Assembly (NCBI GenBank): GCA_900757865.1
Contig: CAAEPH010000055.1
Location: 62,001 to 126,000 of the forward strand
Direction: 5' to 3'
Source of the DNA: an uncultured Sutterella sp.
GTDB lineage: Bacteria > Pseudomonadota > Gammaproteobacteria > Burkholderiales > Burkholderiaceae_F
DNA length: 64,000 nucleotides
Below the pieces are notes generated by a model. The model was not told where the DNA came from. It was given only the letters and a program-made list of their open reading frames with translations, and made no database searches. Positions 34,466 through 42,079 of the stretch are shown in pieces (position 1 is the first letter of the stretch; every line of letters begins with the position of its first letter). The position numbers and the translations under genes are program-made.

Positions 34466-34555
34466 TTATTACCGAAGTGCCATTAAAACCTGTTGAGTCT
34501 TGTTATCGACAATGCCATAATCTCAGTGCTGTTTGTTTTGAGAAGACTCGCTCCG

Positions 34556-35302
34556 ATGACATCACGCCCAGAACCTCTAACCCATCAAATTACCGAAGCG
34601 CTTGCTCGTCGCATCATGGATGGACAATGGCCGGTGGGATCAAAGATGCCCACTGAGGTGGAACTCTCACTACGATACCACTGTGGGCGTATTACGATTC
34701 GTCGCGCACTCGCTAAACTTGAAAAGGCGGGAATGATTTCGCGTCGTCGTGGAGTGGGTACGGTGGTATTGGCCAAAGGCCCTGGCGTGAGTTTTGGGTA
34801 CTCGCTCACTAAACTCGACGATATTAATCAGCTGGGACAGAGTCATCAGCGAAAGATTCTCTCTGTGACGGCGTTTGAAGCCGATTCGGCATTTGCCAGT
34901 AAATTCAGTGTACCCGAGGGAAGTCGGTATTTGCGACTCAACGACTTGCGCTTAGGAATGCGCAACACGGATCCTCCCATTGTCTTCACCTACGTGTACG
35001 TGCCTGAGCGCTATCAAGGAGTGGTTGCAAGAGCACAAGCTGAACCGAATCGACTCGTCGTGCATATGATTGAAGATCTCACGGGGAAAACATTAACGGA
35101 AGTGCGGCAACATGTCTACGCGGAACCAATGCCTCAAGACATCGCGGAGCTACTCGACACTGAACCCAACACTCCGGCACTACGAATCATCCGACATTAT
35201 GTGGACGAGAAAGGAGACAAGTTGCTTTTAACGGATTCTTGGCATCCCGGGACTCGCTATGGGTTTAATATCACGATTGCACGTCAGCCAACCTTCCTCT
35301 AA
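34556..35302 (+). CDS. GntR-family transcriptional regulator, HutC/UTRA type
   Basis: A 248-residue one-component regulator. The N-terminal winged helix (about 8-75) shows the GntR pattern GSKMPTEVELSLRY and TIRRALAKLEKAG, and the C-terminal UTRA ligand domain (about 95-245) includes YVYVPE and the closing DSWHPGTRYGFNI. HutC-type regulators usually control adjacent uptake/catabolic genes and release DNA on binding a pathway metabolite. Here the lyase and antiporter immediately upstream are the likely targets, through the TTAGTTCTA repeats at 31.3-31.5 kb. ATG 34556 is chosen; the open frame extends 21 residues further without conservation. Confidence 0.88.
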   Translation: MTSRPEPLTHQITEALARRIMDGQWPVGSKMPTEVELSLRYHCGRITIRRALAKLEKAGMISRRRGVGTVVLAKGPGVSFGYSLTKLDDINQLGQSHQRKILSVTAFEADSAFASKFSVPEGSRYLRLNDLRLGMRNTDPPIVFTYVYVPERYQGVVARAQAEPNRLVVHMIEDLTGKTLTEVRQHVYAEPMPQDIAELLDTEPNTPALRIIRHYVDEKGDKLLLTDSWHPGTRYGFNITIARQPTFL

Positions 35303-35383
35303 ATGCACACGATGGGTCTTGGCTTGTTACCGTCATAAAACCCACCAATCTCGACACAAAGGCTGGCGAAGCGCGTTTAACGT

Positions 35384-36718
35384 TTAGTCTGACTCAACAC
35401 CCGTTGGGGTTTTATGCTGACCAATGAGATGCGTGGAGTCAAATTCTTTTTGGTTTCGGGCGTGTTTCCAGATAACGAGCGCCATGCTGACACAGACAAA
35501 CAGGCCAAAAAGCAACATGGTGTTGGGGACCGACAGATCGAGTTTGATCAAGATGGCATAGACCCCAAGCATGGTTAAAATGGAAAGGTTTTCATTGAAA
35601 TTCTGAACAGCAATGGAGCGTCCAGCACTCATCAAAACGTGCCCGCGGTGCTGTAGTAGAGCATTCATGGGAACCACGAAAAAGCCAGCACAGATACCCA
35701 CCAAGGTGAGTGCAGCACCAGCGATGAGGACTGCCCAAGTGAGTTCAAACCCAAAGATGGAGAGGCTCCCCGCTGGCGCGACGTCGCGGTTGTAGTAGCT
35801 CATGAACATCACCAATACACCCATGCAAATCCCCATGGGTAATACTGACAGTGAGCGTTTTAGAGGAATCTTAGCGGCAGCTAAAAAGGCGCCAATAGCA
35901 ATGCCAAAACTCACTACCGCTTGCATGATGGCACCCTGCGAGAGATCCATCCCTAAAGCATGGTCTGCCCATTTAAGTACCAAGAACTGCAAGACCGCTC
36001 CAGCTCCCCAAAAGAGTGTGGTAACGGCTAGAGAAATCTGACCGAGGCGATCTTTCCAAAGCACATGGCAACTTTGTGCAAACTCTTTGATGGTATGTAA
36101 GGGATCCCACCCTTGTTTGGGGTAACGCGCTCCTGTGTCAGGGATAGCGAGATTCACTAACGAAGCGGCTACATAGACAAAGGTAATGGCAAAAATGGCC
36201 CCTTCGGCAAAACTGTGTAAACCGATGTTGTTGAGGTGGAAGGTATCCAGAATAGGTTGGGCAATTTCGGGTTTGATCAGCACACCCCCGAGCACCACCC
36301 CTAAAATAATGCTGGCTACCGTGAGACCTTCAATCCAACCGTTAGCGATCACCAGTTGTTTGGCAGGCAACAATTCGGTCAGAATCCCATACTTTGCTGG
36401 CGAGTAGGCGGCGGCGCCAATGCCCACGATAGCGTAGGCGAGCAGGGGGTGCGAACCAAAAAGCATCAGCAGGCAACCGATGGCTTTCACAAAATTGGTC
36501 AAAAACATGACGCGCCCTTTGGGCATTGAATCGGCAAAAAGCCCCACCCAAGCTGCGAGTAGCACGTAACTGATCACAAAAAAGAGCTTTAATAACGGGG
36601 TCATCCACTCAGGGGCGCCTACGCTTGTGAGTAGGGCAATGGCCGCAATTAAGAGTGCGTTGTCGGCCAAAGACGACAAGAATTGCGCACACATGATGGT
36701 ATAAAAACCGCGTTTCAT
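35384..36718 (-). CDS. lplT: Lysophospholipid transporter LplT
   Basis: MFS-type inner-membrane flippase that brings lysophosphatidylethanolamine and related lipids in for re-acylation. The 444-residue protein has 12 predicted membrane helices and the LplT-typical N-terminus with FLSSLADNALLIAA, followed by GRVMFLTNFVKAIGC and AAAYSPAKYGILTE. In gammaproteobacteria it pairs with aas; in betaproteobacteria it is divergent from alr-radA, exactly as here. The start ATG at 36718 faces the 456-base region shared with alr. Confidence 0.93.
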   Translation of the reverse strand: MKRGFYTIMCAQFLSSLADNALLIAAIALLTSVGAPEWMTPLLKLFFVISYVLLAAWVGLFADSMPKGRVMFLTNFVKAIGCLLMLFGSHPLLAYAIVGIGAAAYSPAKYGILTELLPAKQLVIANGWIEGLTVASIILGVVLGGVLIKPEIAQPILDTFHLNNIGLHSFAEGAIFAITFVYVAASLVNLAIPDTGARYPKQGWDPLHTIKEFAQSCHVLWKDRLGQISLAVTTLFWGAGAVLQFLVLKWADHALGMDLSQGAIMQAVVSFGIAIGAFLAAAKIPLKRSLSVLPMGICMGVLVMFMSYYNRDVAPAGSLSIFGFELTWAVLIAGAALTLVGICAGFFVVPMNALLQHRGHVLMSAGRSIAVQNFNENLSILTMLGVYAILIKLDLSVPNTMLLFGLFVCVSMALVIWKHARNQKEFDSTHLIGQHKTPTGVESD

Positions 36719-37174
36719 GTTGAGTCCTAAGTGAACACTGCTGAGGCGGGTTGGCTCTATGCTTTAAGCAGACCCGCTCCAGTAAGACAGAGGAAGACAT
36801 CACCTTGTATAGCGTACCTCACAAAAAAGTGCGCTATACCAGGCGAAAGATACCTTTTGAAAAGGCAATCGTGCCACGAACAATCTAATCATTTTATCAA
36901 AACGCGCCGGCTGTTAGTGAGGTAATCATGGAAGGCACGTAGTTGAGAGTTGGTCTTAAGGAGCGGTTCGCAAAAGAAAAATGCGAAAAAGTGTGAGCAG
37001 TGGGCGAAATTTCGGAAAAAAGCGCTAAAGGCGAGTAAGATTTCCACACTACGCCAACGCTCATTGTGGCTGCTCCGTAGCACGTTGCTTTCAAAGATGG
37101 ACGAAGCGCCTGGTTTTCGCCCGCTCTGGAGTGATTCTTTTTTCAGAAAAAACAAGATAAAAAAGGAAATTTGA
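36719..37174. promoter_or_regulatory. Divergent lplT-alr intergenic region with an inverted repeat
   Basis: 456 bases without a supported gene. The main feature is GTATAGCG (36807-36814) and CGCTATAC (36832-36839), perfect 8-bp arms with an inner CAC/GTG pair, about 90 bases from the lplT start. TATA-rich sequence inside the arms could serve as -10 elements in either direction. The rest looks like untranslated leader for alr, ending in an AAAAGGAAA ribosome site. Confidence 0.35.
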
Positions 37175-38257
37175 GTGCCACGTCCCATCTATGCTGAAAT
37201 TGATATTTCCGCCCTTCGTCATAACCTCGCGGTGATGCGCGATAAGGCACAAGGGCGGACCGTATGGGCTGTCGTCAAAGCCAACGCGTATGGACACGGC
37301 CTTGAGAATGCCGTGACGGCGTTTGAAGAGGCGGACGGTTTAGCAACGATTGACTTGTGTGACGCTAAACGCGCACGTGATGCGGGATGGAAAAAACGCA
37401 TCCTACTGTTGGAAGGCTTTTTTGATGCCTCGGATTTGGAACCCCTGCAGACGCTCGATGTGGAAACGGTGATTCATTCACCCTGGCAGATCGAGATTTT
37501 GCGCCAGCAGCCCTTGCGTCAAGTTCGTGTTCACATCAAGGTAAACTCGGGGATGAACCGCTTGGGTTTCTTGCCGATTGAAGTCAATACCGTTTGGGAG
37601 CAATTGCGCTCGATTGAAGGGGTGAGTGTGATGGGTGTGGTAACACACTTTGCTAACGCAGAACCCAGCTACAGTCGCGATAAACCTGTTTCGGTGGATA
37701 AACAGTTGACTCGCATGGGCATTTTGGCCCATTCGGCAACGGCTGCCTGTATGGCCAACTCCGCGGGTATTTTGTGGCATCCCGAAGTGGGTGGCGATGG
37801 TGTCAGAGCAGGGGTGGCGCTCTATGGGGTGAGCCCCGATGCGCACGTGAGTTCCGAAGAGTTGGGGATTATTCCGGCGATGACGCTCTCGGCCAAGATT
37901 ATTGCTATTCAAGAAATCGCACCGGGTGAAGCGGTTGGCTACGGCTCTCGTTGGCGGGCGACGCGTCCGTCTCGCATTGCGGTCGTGGCCTGTGGCTACG
38001 CCGATGGTTATCCAAGAACCATGCCCGATGGGGCGCCGACTTGGGTAGACGGCTCCATTGCTCCGTTGGTGGGCGCGGTCTCCATGGATATGCTTGAAAT
38101 TGATGTCACCGATGTGCCTCAAGCCCAGTTAGGCTCAATCGTTGAACTTTGGGGTAAACATCTTCCTGTGAATCGTGTGGCGCAAGCCTGTGGGACGATT
38201 GGCTACGAATTGATTTGCGCTCTAGCGCGTCGAGTTCCCCTGGTAATTAAATCCTAA
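37175..38257 (+). CDS. alr: Alanine racemase
   Basis: PLP enzyme that makes D-alanine for peptidoglycan. The 360-residue product has the PLP lysine K35 in VVKANAYGHG and the catalytic tyrosine in AVGYGSRW around residue 253, on opposite faces of the active site. The start is a GTG at 37175 with a good AAAAGGAAA ribosome site; no ATG gives a complete N-terminus. It is followed by radA after 137 bases that include a terminator-like hairpin. Only one alr is seen in the window. Confidence 0.96.
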   Translation: MPRPIYAEIDISALRHNLAVMRDKAQGRTVWAVVKANAYGHGLENAVTAFEEADGLATIDLCDAKRARDAGWKKRILLLEGFFDASDLEPLQTLDVETVIHSPWQIEILRQQPLRQVRVHIKVNSGMNRLGFLPIEVNTVWEQLRSIEGVSVMGVVTHFANAEPSYSRDKPVSVDKQLTRMGILAHSATAACMANSAGILWHPEVGGDGVRAGVALYGVSPDAHVSSEELGIIPAMTLSAKIIAIQEIAPGEAVGYGSRWRATRPSRIAVVACGYADGYPRTMPDGAPTWVDGSIAPLVGAVSMDMLEIDVTDVPQAQLGSIVELWGKHLPVNRVAQACGTIGYELICALARRVPLVIKS

Positions 38258-38298
38258 ATCGATTAGGCTAGAGACCTGAGAAATGAGGTCCTAAAGCT

Positions 38299-38364
38299 AA
38301 ACGCTGCTCATGCTTTGATTTGTCACCCAAGAGGTGAGTCGAACAGAAAAAGGGCAGCGTTTTT
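38299..38364 (+). terminator. Terminator-like hairpin between alr and radA
   Basis: AAACGCTGC (38299-38307) pairs with GCAGCGTTT (38354-38362) and runs into Ts. The loop holds its own TCACC/GGTGA hairpin. A smaller GACCT/AGGTC hairpin lies just upstream. Confidence 0.65.
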
Positions 38365-38394
38365 CGTTAGTAGATGACACGAGGATAATGGGGA

Positions 38395-39789
38395 ATGGCT
38401 AAATCCAATAAAGTCAAGACAGAATTTGTGTGTTCCGAGTGTGGGGGAACGTCGCCCAAGTGGCAAGGGCAATGTCCCCATTGTCGCGCTTGGAATACGT
38501 TGCAAGAGTTCAAAGTAAGCCAAGGTGTTTCTGCCCGTTATAACCCCGATTATTTGATGCCAGCAAAAGGCTTTGTGGATACAACGGGGTCTATCCAAGA
38601 TTTATCGGAAGTGGCTGTAGAAGATGTGCCACGAACGATTACCGGGATTGGAGAATTTGACCGGGTCATGGGGGGCGGTCTTGTACGAGGCTGTGTGGCT
38701 TTGATCGGTGGTGACCCCGGGATTGGTAAGTCAACGTTACTCCTACAAGTGATGGCGCGGTTGGTGGAGCTAGGGCGTAAAGCACTTTATGTCTCCGGTG
38801 AAGAAAGCCCCACGCAAATCGCCGTTCGTGCCCAACGCTTGCAGTTGCAACCACGAGGTTTGGCGCTGATGAGCGAAATTGAGCTCGAGCATATTGAGAA
38901 AGTCATCAGCGAACGTCAACCGGAATTTGTGGTGATTGACTCGATTCAAACGATTTTTTCCTCCGCTCTGGATAGTGCGCCAGGGAGCGTTTCTCAGGTA
39001 AGAGAATGCGCTGCGCGATTAACGCGCATGGCCAAAACCTTAGGAATCACGCTGATCTTTGTGGGGCATGTGACCAAAGACGGCGCTTTAGCGGGGCCTC
39101 GAATTTTGGAGCATATCGTGGATACGGTGCTCTATTTCGAAGGGGATCAGCACTCCAATTATCGTTTGGTTCGCGCGTTTAAGAACCGTTTTGGCGCTGT
39201 CAACGAACTTGGGGTTTTTGCCATGACAGATCATGGTTTGCGAGGGGTAAGTAACCCATCGGCCATTTTCCTCTCAGAGTACAAATCCGACATTCCTGGT
39301 TCGACAGTGTTGGTCACGCAAGAAGGCACGCGTCCGCTATTGGTTGAAATTCAAGCGCTGGTGGACGACACTCATCTCCCCACCCCAAGACGCTTGGCTG
39401 TCGGTGTCGATGCTCAGCGACTTGCTATGCTTCTTGCCGTACTGCATCGCCACGCGGGCATTGGTGTTTTTGATCAAGACGTCTTTGTTAACGCGGTAGG
39501 TGGCGTGAAAATTTCCGAAACTGCCGCAGATTTGGCGTTGTTAACGGCCATTTACTCGAGTATTCGTAACAAGCCGTTAGCAAAAGGTCTCGTGGTGTTT
39601 GGCGAAGTGGGGCTTGCTGGCGAAATTCGTCCGTCCCCTCGAGGACAAGAACGCTTGCGAGAGGCTGCTAAACTAGGGTTTTCACGAGCTGTCATCCCAA
39701 GAGCCAATTTACCTCGCTCTCCCATCGAAGGACTTGAGGTAATTGGTGTAGATCGTTTGGCTGATGCTCTTGAAGCCTCAGTAGAGTAA
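38395..39789 (+). CDS. radA: DNA repair protein RadA
   Basis: RecA-like ATPase that processes recombination intermediates (branch migration). The 464-residue protein has the N-terminal zinc finger CSECGGTSPKWQGQCPHC, Walker A GGDPGIGKST, the RadA-specific KNRFG motif, and a C-terminal Lon-protease-like domain with KISETAADLA. Normal length. The lplT/alr-radA order is conserved in Burkholderiales. The next gene, on the same strand, encodes the UreE-like repeat protein after 88 bases. Confidence 0.97.
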   Translation: MAKSNKVKTEFVCSECGGTSPKWQGQCPHCRAWNTLQEFKVSQGVSARYNPDYLMPAKGFVDTTGSIQDLSEVAVEDVPRTITGIGEFDRVMGGGLVRGCVALIGGDPGIGKSTLLLQVMARLVELGRKALYVSGEESPTQIAVRAQRLQLQPRGLALMSEIELEHIEKVISERQPEFVVIDSIQTIFSSALDSAPGSVSQVRECAARLTRMAKTLGITLIFVGHVTKDGALAGPRILEHIVDTVLYFEGDQHSNYRLVRAFKNRFGAVNELGVFAMTDHGLRGVSNPSAIFLSEYKSDIPGSTVLVTQEGTRPLLVEIQALVDDTHLPTPRRLAVGVDAQRLAMLLAVLHRHAGIGVFDQDVFVNAVGGVKISETAADLALLTAIYSSIRNKPLAKGLVVFGEVGLAGEIRPSPRGQERLREAAKLGFSRAVIPRANLPRSPIEGLEVIGVDRLADALEASVE

Positions 39790-39877
39790 CGAGTTGCCTG
39801 TTAACCGTATACAATCATGTTAAAAGTAATATTGCAGACAATGGTCGTCTGCGACTACTAAAGGAATTAAAACTATC

Positions 39878-40630
39878 ATGACGACTTTTACTAAGCTCCT
39901 CCCGCCTGAAGCCCAGCCTGCGCAGCCCTTGCTTGATCGTGCTCACGATTTGGTACTGACCTCTGCTGAGCGCTACGAATGGCCTGACGTGTTTCAAACG
40001 GCGAATGGTCCTGTTGAAGTGGCCGTGGAAGAACGCCGTCCGTTACAAATCGATGATGTGTTTGTGGACGACAAGGGTGAATTTTGGGTGGTCCGTCCCG
40101 GTGTGGAACGTGTTTTGCATGTGACCGGGGATTTGCGCACTCTTCAAGAAGCAGCTACGGCGTTGATTTCACGTGGTGTTCCGGTTTCTGAAGCTCCTGA
40201 AGGCTTTGGCGTTTTACCGATGCCCAACATTTCCAAGATGCTGACCATGATCGGCTTGGATGTTATTGAAGTGGATGAACCCTTTGTGCCCGTGCGCTTC
40301 GATTTGATGGAAGGCGGTTGTGGCTGCGGTGGCGGCTGTGGTTGCGGCGGTCACCATCATCACGAAGAAGAATCCTGCGGTTGTGGCTGTGGTGGTCATC
40401 ATCACCATGAGGAAGAATCTTGTGGCTGCGGCTGTGGTGAACATCACCACCATGAGGAAGAATCTTGTGGTTGTGGCTGTGGTGAACATCACCACCATGA
40501 GGAAAAATCTTGTGGTTGTGGCTGTGGCGAACATCATCACCATGAAGAAGAATCTTGTGGTTGTGGCGGTCACCACCATCACGAAGAAGAGTCTTGCGGT
40601 TGCGGCTGTGGTGGACACCATCACCACTAA
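39878..40630 (+). CDS. UreE-like metallochaperone with a His4/Cys-Gly repeat tail
   Basis: A 250-residue protein. Residues 1-145 resemble the two-domain core of the urease nickel chaperone UreE: a beta-rich N-domain with PLQIDDVFVDDKGEFWVVRP, VLHVTGDLRTLQEAATALISRGVPV, discontinuously conserved, and a ferredoxin-like C-domain. Residues from about 147 to 250 are a low-complexity tail of seven HHHH clusters (28 His) and 21 Cys in SCGCGCG(G/E)HHHHEEE units of 15 residues (one of 13). No urease genes are in the window, so nickel delivery to urease is not supported; a role in storing or delivering Ni, Zn or Cu is inferred. A strong terminator follows. Confidence 0.72.
   Translation: MTTFTKLLPPEAQPAQPLLDRAHDLVLTSAERYEWPDVFQTANGPVEVAVEERRPLQIDDVFVDDKGEFWVVRPGVERVLHVTGDLRTLQEAATALISRGVPVSEAPEGFGVLPMPNISKMLTMIGLDVIEVDEPFVPVRFDLMEGGCGCGGGCGCGGHHHHEEESCGCGCGGHHHHEEESCGCGCGEHHHHEEESCGCGCGEHHHHEEKSCGCGCGEHHHHEEESCGCGGHHHHEEESCGCGCGGHHHH
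40313..40627 (+). repeat. In-frame 45-bp minisatellite coding the His/Cys tail
   Basis: About six and a half tandem copies of a 45-bp unit (one shortened to 39 bp), differing mainly at third codon positions. Because the unit is a multiple of three, copy-number changes would lengthen or shorten the metal-binding tail without breaking the frame. Confidence 0.85.
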
Positions 40631-40672
40631 TTGTCCCAACAGGATCTTGCCAGACCAAAAACGGTCTGGCAC

Positions 40673-40711
40673 AAAAAAGGCAACGAGAGAACAAGCTCCG
40701 TTGCCTTTTTT
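40673..40711. terminator. Bidirectional terminator after the UreE-like gene
   Basis: AAAAAAGGCAACG pairs with CGTTGCCTTTTTT. A separate perfect 8-bp hairpin (GCCAGACC/GGTCTGGC, 40649-40670) sits just before it. Confidence 0.88.
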
Positions 40712-40750
40712 AATCTTTGTGACTGGATACTCCTCACGGAAAGTACCTGC

Positions 40751-40797
40751 AAAGAAAAATGCTATCTAAAACACTGATAAATCAAAGCATTTTAGAT
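40751..40797 (-). terminator. Probable terminator of tRNA-Leu
   Basis: On the minus strand ATCTAAAA (complement of 40790-40797) pairs with TTTTAGAT (complement of 40764-40771), followed by GCATTTTTCTTT. The loop of 18 bases is large. Confidence 0.5.
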
Positions 40798-40805
40798 GTA
40801 AAGAA

Positions 40806-40892
40806 TGGTGCGGGGAATCGGACTCGAACCGACACGCCTTTTACAGCGTCAGGACCTAAACCTGGTGCGTCTACCAATTTCGCCATCCCCGC
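40806..40892 (-). tRNA. tRNA-Leu (anticodon UAG)
   Basis: The reverse strand folds as an 87-base class II tRNA: acceptor GCGGGGA/TCCCCGC, D arm with AAATTGGTAGACGC, anticodon loop TTTAGGT (UAG), a long variable arm, T loop GGTTCGAGTCC, and an encoded CCA end. Confidence 0.96.
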
Positions 40893-40903
40893 AAGGTCTG
40901 CGA

Positions 40904-40909
40904 ATTTTA
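40904..40909 (-). promoter_or_regulatory. Candidate -10 of tRNA-Leu
   Basis: TGTAAAAT on the minus strand ends 12 bases before the tRNA 5' end. No consensus -35 is seen. Confidence 0.35.
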
Positions 40910-40968
40910 CACGATTTTCCCAAAAAGGAAAAGCCTGGAGGTAAAAATTGCGAAAAAGAGGCCTCCGA

Positions 40969-41577
40969 TCAGAGATCGGCCGAGACGTTAGCGGTTTCAT
41001 TGAAGATCGCTAAACGCTCTCGATTATATTGTCCCCAGGTCAACTTCCCCTTTAAAAAACGATTTTGTAAATCGTGGATGCGAGGCATCACGTGTGCTTC
41101 GGAATGTTGAGCAGAGCGCACATGTCTCTCTATTTGGGAGTCAATCATAATGTCTCGCGTTTGTTGATTTAATTGGTCTAACTCGCGAAAGACAAGACTC
41201 GCTACCTTAATTTCTTGCGCATTGGGGTAGGCGTCGTTTTGCAAGAACTTGGTCGTTATACCCGCAGGAAGACAGGGGGTTTTTGCAAAGTAGCTACGGT
41301 AATTGGGATTGTGGCAAAGTTGCGAAGCGGCTTTGGACACCTCACCAATGCGCGCCAAATACTGGGGATTGTCAAAAGGCAAGTGTTTAGGATGGGTTTT
41401 CACCAACGGGTCAAGAGCAAGATCCTCTGAGGAGCGATGGGTCGGTGTGCCCGATTGCGAGATCGCCTCAGAGGAGGAATCTCCCGAAGGTGCGAGGGAA
41501 ACCGAGGAGCAAGCGCTTAAGGCAATCGTAAGTGTAATGGTGCTACCCATGAGGAGCACTTGACGCAGTAGTTGCAT
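40969..41577 (-). CDS. Putative lipoprotein of unknown function
   Basis: A 202-residue product from ATG 41577. The signal peptide ends in the lipobox LSAC with C23, followed by a Ser-rich linker, so it is probably anchored in the outer membrane facing the periplasm. The mature part is alpha-helical and charged and has two further Cys 13 residues apart (LCHNP and TPCLP), possibly a disulfide. I do not recognise the family. An in-frame TTG at 41598 is the only longer start. It is convergent in layout with nothing and lies divergent from tig. Confidence 0.72.
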   Translation of the reverse strand: MQLLRQVLLMGSTITLTIALSACSSVSLAPSGDSSSEAISQSGTPTHRSSEDLALDPLVKTHPKHLPFDNPQYLARIGEVSKAASQLCHNPNYRSYFAKTPCLPAGITTKFLQNDAYPNAQEIKVASLVFRELDQLNQQTRDIMIDSQIERHVRSAQHSEAHVMPRIHDLQNRFLKGKLTWGQYNRERLAIFNETANVSADL

Positions 41578-41776
41578 GATGTGTGAATCAAGCTCCAAAA
41601 AGAAATAAAACGCATTCTACCAAAGATCGCTTTGCGAGCTGTTCGGCTAGAGCGCCTCAAGAAGGCGCACACTCACTAAGAGAGTGGTGGCGTTGAGCGA
41701 ATAAGAGAAGAAAAGGGTGAGAAGTTCGTTTTTAACAGACTTTAACGCTTCTCAGCTTGATCATTCTAGCGTCAAT

Positions 41777-41807
41777 CTGACACAGCAAAGTCTATCTTAG
41801 ATATAAT
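41777..41807 (+). promoter_or_regulatory. Probable promoter of tig
   Basis: CTGACA (41777-41782) and a perfect TATAAT (41802-41807) with a 19-base spacer. This would give tig an untranslated leader of about 265 bases with several hairpins, including the 9-bp TACCTCGCT/AGCGAGGTA stem at 41921-41943. Confidence 0.55.
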
Positions 41808-41834
41808 GCACAATTTATCGGAAGAGAGGTTCAG

Positions 41835-41903
41835 ATGATTGTCAGCCGGAAATACAAGCTGGGGACATGCACTAGCTACGCCGGTTGCGTTTCAGGATCA
41901 TGA
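41835..41903 (+). CDS. Candidate 22-codon leader peptide upstream of tig
   Basis: ATG 41835 has an AGAGG ribosome site five bases before it and opens a 22-residue frame ending at TGA 41901-41903. It lies inside the proposed tig leader, ahead of a 9-bp hairpin. The peptide has two Cys and is basic, with no run of a single amino acid, so classical attenuation is not obvious. It may be a chance frame. Confidence 0.3.
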   Translation: MIVSRKYKLGTCTSYAGCVSGS

Positions 41904-42079
41904 GCTTACTTTTCTGAGTGTACCTCGCTAGTCAAGCGAGGTATGCATGAATCCATTTTCCGGTTCTGCCAGTATCTCGGATACCTAAGAGCGGGCGGAA
42001 ACGATTTCCTCTCTCAGTGTGAGGCCACCAACAGAGTCTGTCTTACATTGGGATCATTTTTTGTAAAGACAATATAAAG

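Noticed and set aside
40313..40627. Tandem repeats considered as a CRISPR array
   Set aside because: The units are contiguous, in frame and code a regular His/Cys tail; there are no unique spacers and no cas genes.
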